A DNA stretch of 64,000 nt from CAYVTM01 sp964454645 (GCA_964454645.1 CAYVTM010000003.1:186001-250000), one strand, 5' to 3'. Positions 52,754-60,759 are shown, counted from the first letter of the stretch. Numbers and translations: made by a program. Notes: generated from the sequence alone by a model not told the origin.

Positions 52754-53896
52754 TTAGTACTTATTTTTCTTTCTCAATCGTTGTATCCACATAATACTCC
52801 CTGTGACAGGTAAGGAAGCACCAATGATACAGGCGATGAAGGCAATGATTTTGGAGCTGTTGCCAAAAATACTTCCGGTATGTACAGGGCGGAAAGTTGT
52901 TCGCACACGTTGCCCTAAGTTGCGCTCTTCAAACAAAAGTTGTCCCTTGGGTTCAAGCGTATATTGATCGTAATAATATTGATCGTTTGCATTCTCATGT
53001 GCGGCATCTGATGATAATACGGATACTTGTATCGTAGCAAGACTATCTTTTACTGTACTTATCTGATAGTACTCGGCATTCGGTACGCGTTCCTGAATAT
53101 GTTTGAGAACAAGGTCGTATTTATATTGTGTTATACCTGTACTTGTCGTATCCGATTTCGGAGCAGAAACTTGCTCCATTGTAGATTTTGTTACTGCAAA
53201 AATTCCTTTATTAAACCATTCAAACGACCAGGCCAGTCCGGTGAATGAAAATACAAACAAGAAAATGCAGGCATAAAATCCCAGTACGATATGCAGGTCG
53301 TGATTAAGACGCTTTCTCTGAGCCGACCATTTTACAAATAGTCGCTGATATAAAATATTTCTTGTCTTTGGCCACCACAAGATAATTCCCGTAAGAATGA
53401 TAAACAAAAAAATGAACGTTGCTATACCCACAATCATTTTTCCGGTATCACCCGATAAAAGCCATCGATGTAAAGAAAATACCTGAAAGAAAAAAGTTTC
53501 CCGATAATTTACCGTATCAATTAATTCTCCGGTATAGGGATTCATATAAGCACGCAAAACATTAGGCCTTGTCTTTTGGGGTGTAACGGATTTTTTTTGA
53601 TCCGATTTTTTTTTCTGCTCTTTAACAGTATATCCCAGAAGTGTTGTACGTCCGGCATCCGAAGAAACCCGGAAATAATTTATCGAAGAGCTGGGAATTG
53701 CTGCTTTCAAAGAAGTCTCAAGAGCGTGTAAATCTTTAGGCTCAGCGCCTTTTTCAATTTGATATCTGTGTGAATATACAGCTTCTTCAATCTCCTTTTC
53801 GAAAACTAAAATTGCTCCGGTAAGGCAGGCAATAAAGATCACAATACCTGCTGCCAGACTTAAATATAAATGTATTCTCCTGAAGAAGATTTTCAT
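52754..53896 (-). CDS. PepSY-associated transmembrane protein
   Basis: A 380-residue inner-membrane protein of the PepSY_TM family, common in iron/haem or siderophore uptake loci, where members act as putative ferric or haem reductases or flavin-linked partners. Four hydrophobic helices are visible: LYLSLAAGIVIFIACLTGAI, VGIATFIFLFIILTGIILWW, IVLGFYACIFLFVFSFTGLAW and IIAFIACIIGASLPVTGSIM. Conserved parts include the N-terminal FRRIHLYLSLAAGI, SLHRWLLSG between helices, and LNHDLHIVLG. A PepSY-like polar segment lies between helices 1 and 2 and another between 3 and 4. It starts 12 bases after the HmuY-like gene, so it belongs to the haem operon. Confidence 0.9.
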   Translation of the reverse strand: MKIFFRRIHLYLSLAAGIVIFIACLTGAILVFEKEIEEAVYSHRYQIEKGAEPKDLHALETSLKAAIPSSSINYFRVSSDAGRTTLLGYTVKEQKKKSDQKKSVTPQKTRPNVLRAYMNPYTGELIDTVNYRETFFFQVFSLHRWLLSGDTGKMIVGIATFIFLFIILTGIILWWPKTRNILYQRLFVKWSAQRKRLNHDLHIVLGFYACIFLFVFSFTGLAWSFEWFNKGIFAVTKSTMEQVSAPKSDTTSTGITQYKYDLVLKHIQERVPNAEYYQISTVKDSLATIQVSVLSSDAAHENANDQYYYDQYTLEPKGQLLFEERNLGQRVRTTFRPVHTGSIFGNSSKIIAFIACIIGASLPVTGSIMWIQRLRKKNKY

Positions 53897-53908
53897 AACA
53901 AAAAGGAA

Positions 53909-54877
53909 TTATAATTTTTGAAACTCGAACTTCGGGCAGCCTTTTTTTCCCTCTGTATTGTAGAAGTCGATGAAATGTAATTTATAATAGAACCCTTCTG
54001 TATCCTGTATGATATAATTGATAGAAGGATCTACTATATATATGCCGGTACTAAAATTGAAGTCTTTCCAGCTGTATCCAACCCCATCTTCCGAATGACT
54101 GAATACATAATTTAATGTGTCGCTGAGTTGTATATCTTCGAACAATTTTGTTTGATCAATAGCAACACGTACTCCGTTAGGATTGATTAACACACCTGTA
54201 ACCAGATACGGTTGAAAAGGCTTTATGAATGTATAGGTATATTGCGTGAATACCAGATCATAAGCATCCTTCATAGGAGCATCGTTCGTTACAGCATTCG
54301 TGTTCATCGAAAAATGAAGCCGGTTATATGCTTTGTCTTTTTGTACAGTAGCGATATGGCTCATACTACCATCTAAATTGGCGTATCGGAATTGATAGGT
54401 GTTATTATCAATAGAAGTGATCTGAATTTTCTTGATACCTAAAAAATCTCCTGCTGCATCATATCCTCTGTCGATCAGAAAAACATAATCCAGGTTATCG
54501 GATAAATTTCCAAAAGCTGTACTGTCTGTATGTCCGCTCGAGCGATCCCAGGCCTTATTTTTTCCGAAGCCCAAAGTGTCTGATACTGCATCAAAGTCCT
54601 TTTTATCAGTCCGGGAAACAAACATCGATTTAGAGGAGTTTAAATAGATCAGATTGTTTTCGGAACAATCGAAAGCAATATCCCAGCTTGTTTTTAAATT
54701 CCACTGAACAACTGAAGAGCTGGTTAATTTAAAATAAATCTGATGACTGTAATCCGATTGCATATCTACAGAGGCATGTTGTGCATTGCCCCTGTTATAA
54801 GGTTGAACAGGAAGCTCATCTTTCTCACAAGCTGTCAAACTGAGTATCCCTAATAGGAATGTTAAACCTACTCTCAT
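53909..54877 (-). CDS. HmuY-family haem-binding lipoprotein
   Basis: A 322-residue lipoprotein: LTFLLGILSLTACEKD gives the lipobox (LTAC). The body has HmuY-family features: WDIAFDCSENNLIYLNSSKS near the start, the paired WD and YDLVFTQYTYTF segments, and alternating beta-strands with YQFRYANLDGS. HmuY binds haem at the cell surface and passes it to the HmuR receptor. The gene overlaps the receptor stop by one base (TAATG), so translation is coupled. Haem-ligand histidines of P. gingivalis HmuY cannot be mapped by eye, so haem binding is inferred from family and context. Confidence 0.87.
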   Translation of the reverse strand: MRVGLTFLLGILSLTACEKDELPVQPYNRGNAQHASVDMQSDYSHQIYFKLTSSSVVQWNLKTSWDIAFDCSENNLIYLNSSKSMFVSRTDKKDFDAVSDTLGFGKNKAWDRSSGHTDSTAFGNLSDNLDYVFLIDRGYDAAGDFLGIKKIQITSIDNNTYQFRYANLDGSMSHIATVQKDKAYNRLHFSMNTNAVTNDAPMKDAYDLVFTQYTYTFIKPFQPYLVTGVLINPNGVRVAIDQTKLFEDIQLSDTLNYVFSHSEDGVGYSWKDFNFSTGIYIVDPSINYIIQDTEGFYYKLHFIDFYNTEGKKGCPKFEFQKL

Positions 54878-56967
54878 TATTTAGAAAACTTGAAATTTAA
54901 TTTTAAAAAGTAAGTACGGCCCATTGCAATCGGGCTTGAAGTGTTTCCCGCTCCACCCGAATGAGCGCCACCCTGTGAAAAGGAGGTAATGCTGGTTACA
55001 TCAAATACATTTTTCACCCCAATACCGGCAGTTAATCTTTTCTTAAACAAATATTTGTTCAATGTAACATCGGCAGTATGATAATCTTCGGTGATAGTTT
55101 GCATTAAATTATCATCCGATCCGATCATGTAAGAAGGGATCTCTCCCGAATACTTATAAAATACGGCTGCTGTTAAATTGAGCTTAATGAATTCGTAATG
55201 AGCATTCATTCTTACTTCGGGATAATAGCTGAACTTATTTGCGGAATAGCTTTCTGCTAATGCATTGTATCTTCCGATATAGGATGCTCCAAAGTCGAAT
55301 TTAAACTGATGGATTGTGAATTCGTTGTTAAACTGAATGCCGTTTGTTTTAAATACTCCCACGTTACGATAAGTGTATTCCGTTTCATTTGCCTGTGCCA
55401 GGGTTATCATATTGGAGATGTCGTTTAAGAATACGGAAGCTTCAATTTTATACGCAGTTTTTGCATTGAATTTTCCATAACTCAATGCAAGAATGTAATT
55501 GTTCGATTGTTCCGCTTTCAGATCAGGGCTTCCAATAATATTATGATTGATATCTACGAAGTAAAAGTATAATTCTTTTAGGGATGGTGCCCGGAACCCC
55601 TTTGCATACGATGTTCTCAATGTGATCTTATCTGTTAACGCGTATCGTAAATTTAAGGAAGGAATAAGCGGTGACTTATATTCGGTGTTATACGCATAGC
55701 GTAATCCCGGACGAATGATCAATGCTTTTAAGGGGGCATATTGAAAACTCATATACAGTGCATAGTCAGAAATATTCTGATGATTATTTTCCACACGACG
55801 GCCTTCTGCATTTTCAATAGAGATATCATACCCGAATTCATAATTTAATTTACGAGCGTTATCGGTGCTGCTAATGCTGGCACGGGAAGTAAATAAATTA
55901 AATCTGCTCGTATCCTGATCTCCGGAATTTTTACTTAGGGTTTTCTCAATGCGGGTCAGATCGGTATAGTAGGTATTTTTAACACGCTTATAATCGTTAT
56001 AAGCTGCTAAAAAAGTATAATTTCTTTTTTTGGAGGTCGATCCGTTCAGCTGGATCGAATTATCGATACGGGTTGTATAGTAGTAATCATCGAATGCCGT
56101 TTCATTATAAGGCTTACGCGGCCTTCCGAGGTTTGTTATTTTCTCATCGAAGATTGCTCCGCGATAACTGATCTTTATATTTTTAACAGCTTGTATGTAC
56201 TGAAATTCTCCAAAGTATTGCTCTTTGGGTTTCCATTGTTTAAATCTGCCATCATCGGCAAGCTTATTTTTTTGAATCAATTCAAAAGATTCGCCTCTTA
56301 TCCATCCATCAAAATAATTTCTTCCGCCAGCAAAAATAAATTGTGAGTTTTTCTTTTTGAATCCTGTATTTGCAGACAAGTTATACTGACCTACACTTTC
56401 GTAATAGGATTGTATTCCCATTTGGAAAGTTTCTTTTTGTTGTTTTTTAGTGATAAGGTTTACAACACCTGCCAAAGCATTGGTTCCGTAATTAACGGAT
56501 AAGGGGCCTTCAACAATTTCAATACGTTCGATTGTATTTAGATTAATTTGCGAGAGATCGATATTCCCATCCTGACGGCCAATAACCGGAACCCCGTCGA
56601 TCAATATTTTCACATTTTCTCCAGAAACTCCTTGTAGGCTCACGCTGCTTCCTAAGATATTATCTTGCGATAAGCGAATGTTTAATTCGGTTCGTAAAAT
56701 ATCCCCGAGATTTTGTGAACCACTTAGTTCAATATCCTTTTGGTTGATAATATTTATTTTATGAATCGATTTTGAAGAACTTTGGGGAGCATATTGTGCA
56801 GTAACAACCACTTCCGAGACATCTATATTATGGGATAGGCTGCTTGTGTCTGAGCTTGTCTTTGTGTTTTGTGCCAGTGAGAACCCGGGGATTAACAACA
56901 AAACCGAAAGGCTATTAAGCCATCCGTGCGATTTAAAAACTGAAAATAAATTACTTGTGAGATTCAT
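54877..56967 (-). CDS. TonB-dependent haem receptor (HmuR-like)
   Basis: A 696-residue outer-membrane receptor. After a signal sequence with a long n-region (WLNSLSVLLLIPGFSLAQ) is the TonB box-like VSEVVVTAQY. The plug follows with SGSQNLGDILRTELNIRL, VSLQGVSGENVKILIDGVPV, IERIEIVEGPLSVNYG and TNALAGVVNLIT. A 22-strand barrel then carries TSYAKGFRAPSLKELYFY and ends GRTYFLKLNFKFSK. With the HmuY-like and PepSY genes behind it, haem or an iron porphyrin is the likely ligand. Its own promoter appears to lie at 57025-57032 after a terminator; alternatively it is read through from 59.3 kb. Confidence 0.92.
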   Translation of the reverse strand: MNLTSNLFSVFKSHGWLNSLSVLLLIPGFSLAQNTKTSSDTSSLSHNIDVSEVVVTAQYAPQSSSKSIHKINIINQKDIELSGSQNLGDILRTELNIRLSQDNILGSSVSLQGVSGENVKILIDGVPVIGRQDGNIDLSQINLNTIERIEIVEGPLSVNYGTNALAGVVNLITKKQQKETFQMGIQSYYESVGQYNLSANTGFKKKNSQFIFAGGRNYFDGWIRGESFELIQKNKLADDGRFKQWKPKEQYFGEFQYIQAVKNIKISYRGAIFDEKITNLGRPRKPYNETAFDDYYYTTRIDNSIQLNGSTSKKRNYTFLAAYNDYKRVKNTYYTDLTRIEKTLSKNSGDQDTSRFNLFTSRASISSTDNARKLNYEFGYDISIENAEGRRVENNHQNISDYALYMSFQYAPLKALIIRPGLRYAYNTEYKSPLIPSLNLRYALTDKITLRTSYAKGFRAPSLKELYFYFVDINHNIIGSPDLKAEQSNNYILALSYGKFNAKTAYKIEASVFLNDISNMITLAQANETEYTYRNVGVFKTNGIQFNNEFTIHQFKFDFGASYIGRYNALAESYSANKFSYYPEVRMNAHYEFIKLNLTAAVFYKYSGEIPSYMIGSDDNLMQTITEDYHTADVTLNKYLFKKRLTAGIGVKNVFDVTSITSFSQGGAHSGGAGNTSSPIAMGRTYFLKLNFKFSK

Positions 56968-57024
56968 CGATGTATTAACTCCTGATCTTTATATTTTCAT
57001 AAAACCCTGCTGAAAATGATTGCG

Positions 57025-57032
57025 CAAGTTTA
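57025..57032 (-). promoter_or_regulatory. Candidate -7 box of the haem receptor unit
   Basis: On the minus strand the bases read TAAACTTG (one mismatch to TAnnTTTG), followed by C. The same TAAACTTGC occurs in the promoter at 59389-59396 of the first haem-locus gene. Confidence 0.45.
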
Positions 57033-57079
57033 GGTTTTTTCGACTTTAGCTTTGTCATTGGAATGTAGTAAGTTTAGAA

Positions 57080-57111
57080 AAAGATACAGGGCAGCATTTA
57101 TTCTGCTACCC
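57080..57111 (-). terminator. Intrinsic terminator after DUF6607 gene
   Basis: On the minus strand GGGTAGCA (complement of 57104-57111) pairs with TGCTGCCC (57089-57096), followed by TGTATCTTTTT. It divides the haem locus into two units. Confidence 0.75.
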
Positions 57112-57128
57112 TATGTCTTTTGTATCTC

Positions 57129-58046
57129 TTAACTATTTAGATGTTGTTGAATAATTTGGCGGATTGCTTCGCGGGATTGGTTAGAATTATGCTGTGTATT
57201 CTTGGAAGTTTCATTACCCAGTTTGAATAATTTTTCCCATAACAAAGTATCCTCTACTTTTTTCTTGATATCTATGGAATTGTTTTTCGAGAAAACTTCG
57301 TTCCAGACAATACGAACATCGTTCCAATAAGATTCATTAACAGTCCACCAGTTGGTAGCTGCCAAGCAATTATCATCACTTAATTTTGTGAAAGATTCAT
57401 GTCCTTTTTCCCAGGCAATTAGCTTTTCGGAAGAATCATCTCTGACGACTTTTTGATTATCCTGCTCGAACATCCATCCGTCATGCGTTAAATAAATTTT
57501 ATTATTTCTTCTCAGAACATTGTAATCGCTGCGTGTAGAAAACTCTCTTCTGGGAAGAGGAGCATCGGTCATGCTTTCCCAACGGTGCTTTCCATCTACA
57601 TGCACCCAGGTTGCAGTTCCTTCGTAACGCGGAGAATCATCTACCTGATATACTTTTTGTGTCCATTGGCCTTTTACATCTTTTGTATTTAATACTACTT
57701 TTTTCCAACGATTGTCTTTGTCGTATTGAAGCAGCTCGGTGTTTTCATACAGCCAATCTTGTCTCCAATGTTTAATAATGGTGCTGTCGTTTATAATTAA
57801 TAAATGTTGTAGAACCAATTTGTTTTTCGACTCTTCAATCACTTTCACCAATTCAATTCCCCATGAATAATGCGGAGCATGAAGCTTATAAGCAGTATCG
57901 GGAGAAAAAGTCTCTGCGAAATTAAAAGTTACCTTATAGCAGCCCTCCATCGCTTTAATCGCCTCAACATCTTGCTGGTATTTTGATTTTTGCGCATACG
58001 ATGTCAGACTGATTCCGACAAGTACAATGCTTAGAAATTTTTTCAT
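57129..58046 (-). CDS. DUF6607 exported protein of haem locus
   Basis: A 305-residue exported protein with signal peptide KKFLSIVLVGISLTSYAQ. The body matches my memory of Bacteroidota family DUF6607, with blocks IKAMEGCYKVTFNFAETFSP, LQHLLIINDSTIIKHWRQDW, YEGTATWVHVDGKHRWESM, APLPRREFSTRSDYNVL and RRNNKIYLTHDGWMFEQDN. It is rich in Trp and His-Trp pairs, which may suit porphyrin or lipid binding, but the function is unknown. It is 27 bases downstream of the HmuY-like T9SS gene and upstream of the haem receptor, so it likely serves haem or iron acquisition. Confidence 0.82.
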   Translation of the reverse strand: MKKFLSIVLVGISLTSYAQKSKYQQDVEAIKAMEGCYKVTFNFAETFSPDTAYKLHAPHYSWGIELVKVIEESKNKLVLQHLLIINDSTIIKHWRQDWLYENTELLQYDKDNRWKKVVLNTKDVKGQWTQKVYQVDDSPRYEGTATWVHVDGKHRWESMTDAPLPRREFSTRSDYNVLRRNNKIYLTHDGWMFEQDNQKVVRDDSSEKLIAWEKGHESFTKLSDDNCLAATNWWTVNESYWNDVRIVWNEVFSKNNSIDIKKKVEDTLLWEKLFKLGNETSKNTQHNSNQSREAIRQIIQQHLNS

Positions 58047-58073
58047 AGTATTAATTTTATATTCCTGAGTGTA

Positions 58074-59348
58074 TTAGTTGATGACTAATTTTTGTTGAGA
58101 CAATTGATTTCCGGAACGAACGTTCACTATGTAAACCCCTTTCGATAAATCAGAAGTGGGAATTAATGTTTGCTGTAAACCACTGCTGTAAGGGAGTTCG
58201 TTTGCATATACAGTTCTTCCCATTAGATCTGTAATGCTTAATGAAATATTATTTCCTGCTTTCTGAAATTCGTAAACAACCGTAAGTACTCCGTTTGAAT
58301 TTGGATTCGGGTAAAGAGACAGCGTAGCTATTTCTTCTTTGTTTGAATTAAAAATACCGGAGCTTAGCAATCTTTCTTTACTGAAAATGAAACTTCCTGC
58401 ACTGCTTCCGATAAATTCTTTCATAATTACTTTATAGATCTCGTTCGATTGTGTTTTTACAAAATATACCAAGCTGTCTTCGATAATATAAGGGAAGCCC
58501 GGACTCGTATAGTCCAATACCTTCCAATCCCAACCGATAGTGGAAATGTTTGTTTGGAATTCATGTGCCTGATAATCAGTATAATTATCTGCATCTGCCA
58601 GATCTCTTGCTTCTGCAACGCTTACACCCGTATTGTGTAAAATACCGGTCACTAATTGGTTGCTTGCACCGTTATAATCTTCTGCGATAAATCTGGTCAT
58701 TAATAAATCCCAATCTGTACGTGCGGGTTCGCGGTCCAACACCGTACTATCCGCGAACGAATAATAAACGAAGTTTTTGGAAGCATATCCCAATTTGTTA
58801 AAGGTATATTCCTGTTGATCGGAATTATCAAGGTTAGCAGAGGTAATCACAACATCGTATCCCTGACCTGTTCCCATATAATTCATTTGGATATACAATT
58901 TTTTATAAGACCCGCTTTTGTATTTATAAATAAATACGCGATTTGCATTGATATTATGAGTAACCATATTATAGGTTCCAAATCCATAATCGAAATCGCC
59001 ATTAGCCGGACGATTAAAAGCGCCATATTCCCAGGTAGTATCGCTGTTATATAATTTATCCCAGGAGCTGATACCGGTAGTGTCAATTGTCAGGAAATCT
59101 GCCGGTGCAGCACCGTTTACCACATATAAATCTGCAACAGACTCATTAATAAGTAAAGCAGAAGAAAAGCTGCCGGTAGAGAAAGCTAAATCCCAGTTAG
59201 CTGCGGAAGAGGAAGCTTGTTCATCATTCGTTAAACTGTACCATTTATTGTTTGCGTACCCGGGACCCATGGATACTGTGTCAATTGTTTGGGCATTCAA
59301 TGTGCTTATACTTAAGCAGATAAGACCTAATAGTAGTGTTTTTTTCAT
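58074..59348 (-). CDS. HmuY-like haem-locus protein with T9SS type A sorting domain
   Basis: A 424-residue secreted protein: signal peptide KKTLLLGLICLSISTLNAQ. The body has HmuY-type elements: AANWDLAFSTGSFSSALLIN, WDKLYNSDTTWEYGAFNR, NRVFIYKYKSGSYKKLYIQM, RTDWDLLMTRFIAEDYN and LVTGILHNTGVSVAEARDL. A type A sorting domain closes it (ATLSLYPNPNSNGVLTVVY, SLSITDLMGRTVYANEL, LSKGVYIVNVR, QKLVIN). So the same family occurs twice in this locus, once as a lipoprotein and once as a T9SS cargo. A T9SS-exported haem-capture protein is the natural reading, but haem binding is inferred. It is the first gene of the locus, with its own promoter. Confidence 0.85.
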   Translation of the reverse strand: MKKTLLLGLICLSISTLNAQTIDTVSMGPGYANNKWYSLTNDEQASSSAANWDLAFSTGSFSSALLINESVADLYVVNGAAPADFLTIDTTGISSWDKLYNSDTTWEYGAFNRPANGDFDYGFGTYNMVTHNINANRVFIYKYKSGSYKKLYIQMNYMGTGQGYDVVITSANLDNSDQQEYTFNKLGYASKNFVYYSFADSTVLDREPARTDWDLLMTRFIAEDYNGASNQLVTGILHNTGVSVAEARDLADADNYTDYQAHEFQTNISTIGWDWKVLDYTSPGFPYIIEDSLVYFVKTQSNEIYKVIMKEFIGSSAGSFIFSKERLLSSGIFNSNKEEIATLSLYPNPNSNGVLTVVYEFQKAGNNISLSITDLMGRTVYANELPYSSGLQQTLIPTSDLSKGVYIVNVRSGNQLSQQKLVIN

Positions 59349-59388
59349 ATTATATTTGTATTTAGACTGATTATAAATAATAATGGGG

Positions 59389-59419
59389 CAAGTTTACGCT
59401 CTTATTTAGTTTTTTGCAA
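59389..59419 (-). promoter_or_regulatory. Promoter of the haem locus
   Basis: On the minus strand TTG (complement of 59417-59419), a 20-base spacer, then TAAACTTG (complement of 59389-59396; one mismatch to TAnnTTTG), about 40 bases before the ATG at 59348. No Fur-like box was recognised. Confidence 0.5.
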
Positions 59420-59496
59420 ATTATTTTTAATCAATCTAAATAGTGAGGCTTAAAGATTGCATTATTTTGACAGTGAATGATATGGGAATTATCTGG

Positions 59497-59637
59497 TTAG
59501 GGGTATAGCCTGAACTTCGCAGTCCAGCCTTTCCCAAATTCGTTATGAGATTGAAGTCGGATTTCTAAGCTTGAAGTAAATCCTGTATAATGTTTGTTGT
59601 GTTTGGAGGAGTATAAAACGTAAACGGTGAACTTCAT
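59497..59637 (-). pseudogene. Truncated GIY-YIG gene copy
   Basis: This second copy encodes the first 43 residues of the GIY-YIG protein at 59741-59983, identical at the nucleotide level. It then diverges to RLYP and a stop, so the catalytic domain's second half is lost. It lies in the left copy of the 200-bp direct repeat. Confidence 0.85.
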
Positions 59638-59709
59638 ATTAATAAAACAAAGGACGATGCAATTACATCGTCCTTATCCTTTGTAGCGGAGACGAGAGTT
59701 GAACTCGTG
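59510..59709. repeat. 200-bp direct repeat, left copy
   Basis: Identical to 59856-60055 (offset 346 bases). It contains the 5' part of a GIY-YIG gene, a terminator hairpin (59650-59675) and the 3' 26 bases of tRNA-Met (59684-59709). Confidence 0.95.
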
Positions 59710-59724
59710 TCCGCCAGAGGCGGA
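59710..59724. repeat. Short GC-rich palindrome
   Basis: TCCGCC, AGA, GGCGGA directly at the end of the left repeat, replacing the anticodon-stem part of the tRNA. It looks like a small REP-type palindrome or a terminator for nothing obvious. Confidence 0.45.
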
Positions 59725-59740
59725 TAAGAATCCTGGAGTT

Positions 59741-59983
59741 TTATGTTGGCATATTTTTGATAAATTCTCTTCCGCTGCCAGATTTGAGCCATTTTTCATA
59801 TTTTATGGCTTCAGCTTTAGAGTCGAATTCTTTGGAATAAATAAGCGTCCAGGGTCTGAACTTCGCAGTCCAGCCTTTCCCAAATTCGTTATGAGATTGA
59901 AGTCGGATTTCTAAGCTTGAAGTAAATCCTGTATAATGTTTGTTGTGTTTGGAGGAGTATAAAACGTAAACGGTGAACTTCAT
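59741..59983 (-). CDS. GIY-YIG nuclease-family protein
   Basis: An 80-residue single-domain protein of the GIY-YIG endonuclease superfamily (UPF0213/YhbQ-like size). The catalytic signature is present: VYVLYSSKHNKHYTGFTSSL, where the two motif tyrosines are Tyr in VYVLYS and Tyr in HYTGFT. The downstream Arg in LEIRLQSHN follows, then WTLIYSKEFDSKAEAIKYEK with the metal-binding Glu. Short members of this family occur in many copies in Bacteroidota genomes and their role is unknown; some related proteins cut DNA. Here it lies directly downstream of, and co-oriented with, tRNA-Met, separated only by a terminator hairpin. A truncated copy lies next door in a direct repeat. Confidence 0.88.
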   Translation of the reverse strand: MKFTVYVLYSSKHNKHYTGFTSSLEIRLQSHNEFGKGWTAKFRPWTLIYSKEFDSKAEAIKYEKWLKSGSGREFIKNMPT

Positions 59984-60055
59984 ATTAATAAAACAAAGGA
60001 CGATGCAATTACATCGTCCTTATCCTTTGTAGCGGAGACGAGAGTTGAACTCGTG
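59856..60055. repeat. 200-bp direct repeat, right copy
   Basis: Identical to 59510-59709. It spans the N-terminal 43 codons of the intact GIY-YIG gene, the tRNA terminator and the 3' third of tRNA-Met; the identity stops inside the tRNA T-arm/variable region. Confidence 0.95.
59996..60021 (-). terminator. Terminator after tRNA-Met
   Basis: On the minus strand AAGGACGATG pairs with CATCGTCCTT (60012-60021 with 59996-60005), followed by TGTTTTATT. It lies between the tRNA and the GIY-YIG ATG; a second copy is at 59650-59675. Confidence 0.8.
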
Positions 60056-60103
60056 ACCTCAGGGTTATGAATCCTGCGCTCTAACCAACTGAGCTACCCC
60101 GCC
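60030..60103 (-). tRNA. tRNA-Met (anticodon CAT)
   Basis: A 74-base tRNA read on the minus strand: acceptor GGCGGGG with CTCCGCT (two G-U pairs), D-arm GCTC/GAGC, anticodon loop TTCATAA with CAT at 60067-60069, and T-arm ACGAGTTCAACTCTCGT. It ends with discriminator A; CCA is not encoded. The A31-C39 pair in the anticodon stem is mismatched. Elongator Met is favoured over initiator, because the three G-C pairs above the loop are absent. tRNA-Ile with lysidine-modified CAT cannot be excluded. Confidence 0.9.
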
Positions 60104-60153
60104 AAATGGGAATAATTATATGGTTTTACCTTACTTTTCTCTTTATTAGAGAA

Positions 60154-60195
60154 GAACTCGTGTCCCGCGCTCTGGCCAAAGAGCTACCCGACAAA
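60154..60195 (-). pseudogene. Degenerate tRNA-Met fragment
   Basis: GAACTCGTGTC, then CCGCGCTCT, AGAGCTACCCG and ACAAAT match the T-arm and D-arm/acceptor parts of the neighbouring tRNA-Met, with the anticodon arm missing and several mismatches. It cannot form a functional tRNA. Confidence 0.7.
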
Positions 60196-60319
60196 TCCGT
60201 TTATACTTCGTATTCGGTATAAATCCGTACTTCCTTTAAATATTCGGATAATAAACCGTTCTCCGGAAGGTTTGCAAATATAGAAGATTTTGTTTTTCTT
60301 TAAAAAAAATAGTTATTTT

Positions 60320-60350
60320 TTGTTTGTACGGCAATTTAGTCGTATAGTTG
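60320..60350 (+). promoter_or_regulatory. Promoter of the START-like / LptF-type operon
   Basis: TTG at 60320-60322, a 20-base spacer and TATAGTTG at 60343-60350 (one mismatch to TAnnTTTG), 24 bases before the ATG at 60374. Confidence 0.5.
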
Positions 60351-60373
60351 CTTAGAATAGAAACTGATAGTAG

Positions 60374-60754
60374 ATGCAGGTAAAGAAAAAAATAAAGTTA
60401 GAGTACGAACTAAAGTCATCACCCAAGATACTTTTTAGTTATTTGAGTTCTCCGAATGGCTTGGCACAATGGTTTGCGGATGACGTGATTTATAAAGACA
60501 CTTTTTATCATTTCATCTGGGACGAAGAAACTCTGAAAGCTAAAATGGTTCAGAATAAAGAGAATAAATTGGTTCGCTTTAAATGGGATGATGAAGACCC
60601 GAATTCATACCTTGAGTTTGAAATTGTTCAGGACGAGTTAACCGGTGATGTGGCTTTAGCAATTACCGATTATGCCAGCGATGAAGAATTGGAAGACAAA
60701 AAAATGATTTGGGATAATCAGGTAGAAGATCTAATACATGTACTGGGTGCATAA
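60374..60754 (+). CDS. START-like domain protein (AHSA1-type fold)
   Basis: A 126-residue cytoplasmic protein. The sequence KKIKLEYELKSSPKILFSYL, SSPNGLAQWFADDV, FHFIWDEETLKAKM-like and RFKWDDEDPNSYLEFEI matches the compact START/SRPBCC helix-grip fold found in Bacteroidota as 'START-like domain protein'. The C-terminal helix is DKKMIWDNQVEDLIHVLGA. Such folds bind hydrophobic ligands in a central cavity, but the ligand here is unknown. It lies 5 bases upstream of the LptF/LptG-type permease, so the two are co-transcribed. Confidence 0.85.
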   Translation: MQVKKKIKLEYELKSSPKILFSYLSSPNGLAQWFADDVIYKDTFYHFIWDEETLKAKMVQNKENKLVRFKWDDEDPNSYLEFEIVQDELTGDVALAITDYASDEELEDKKMIWDNQVEDLIHVLGA

Positions 60755-60759
60755 AAATC

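Noticed and set aside
59699..59914. Plus-strand ORF of 71 codons
   Set aside because: It is antisense to the GIY-YIG gene and partly inside the direct repeat; the minus-strand frame has clear family motifs.
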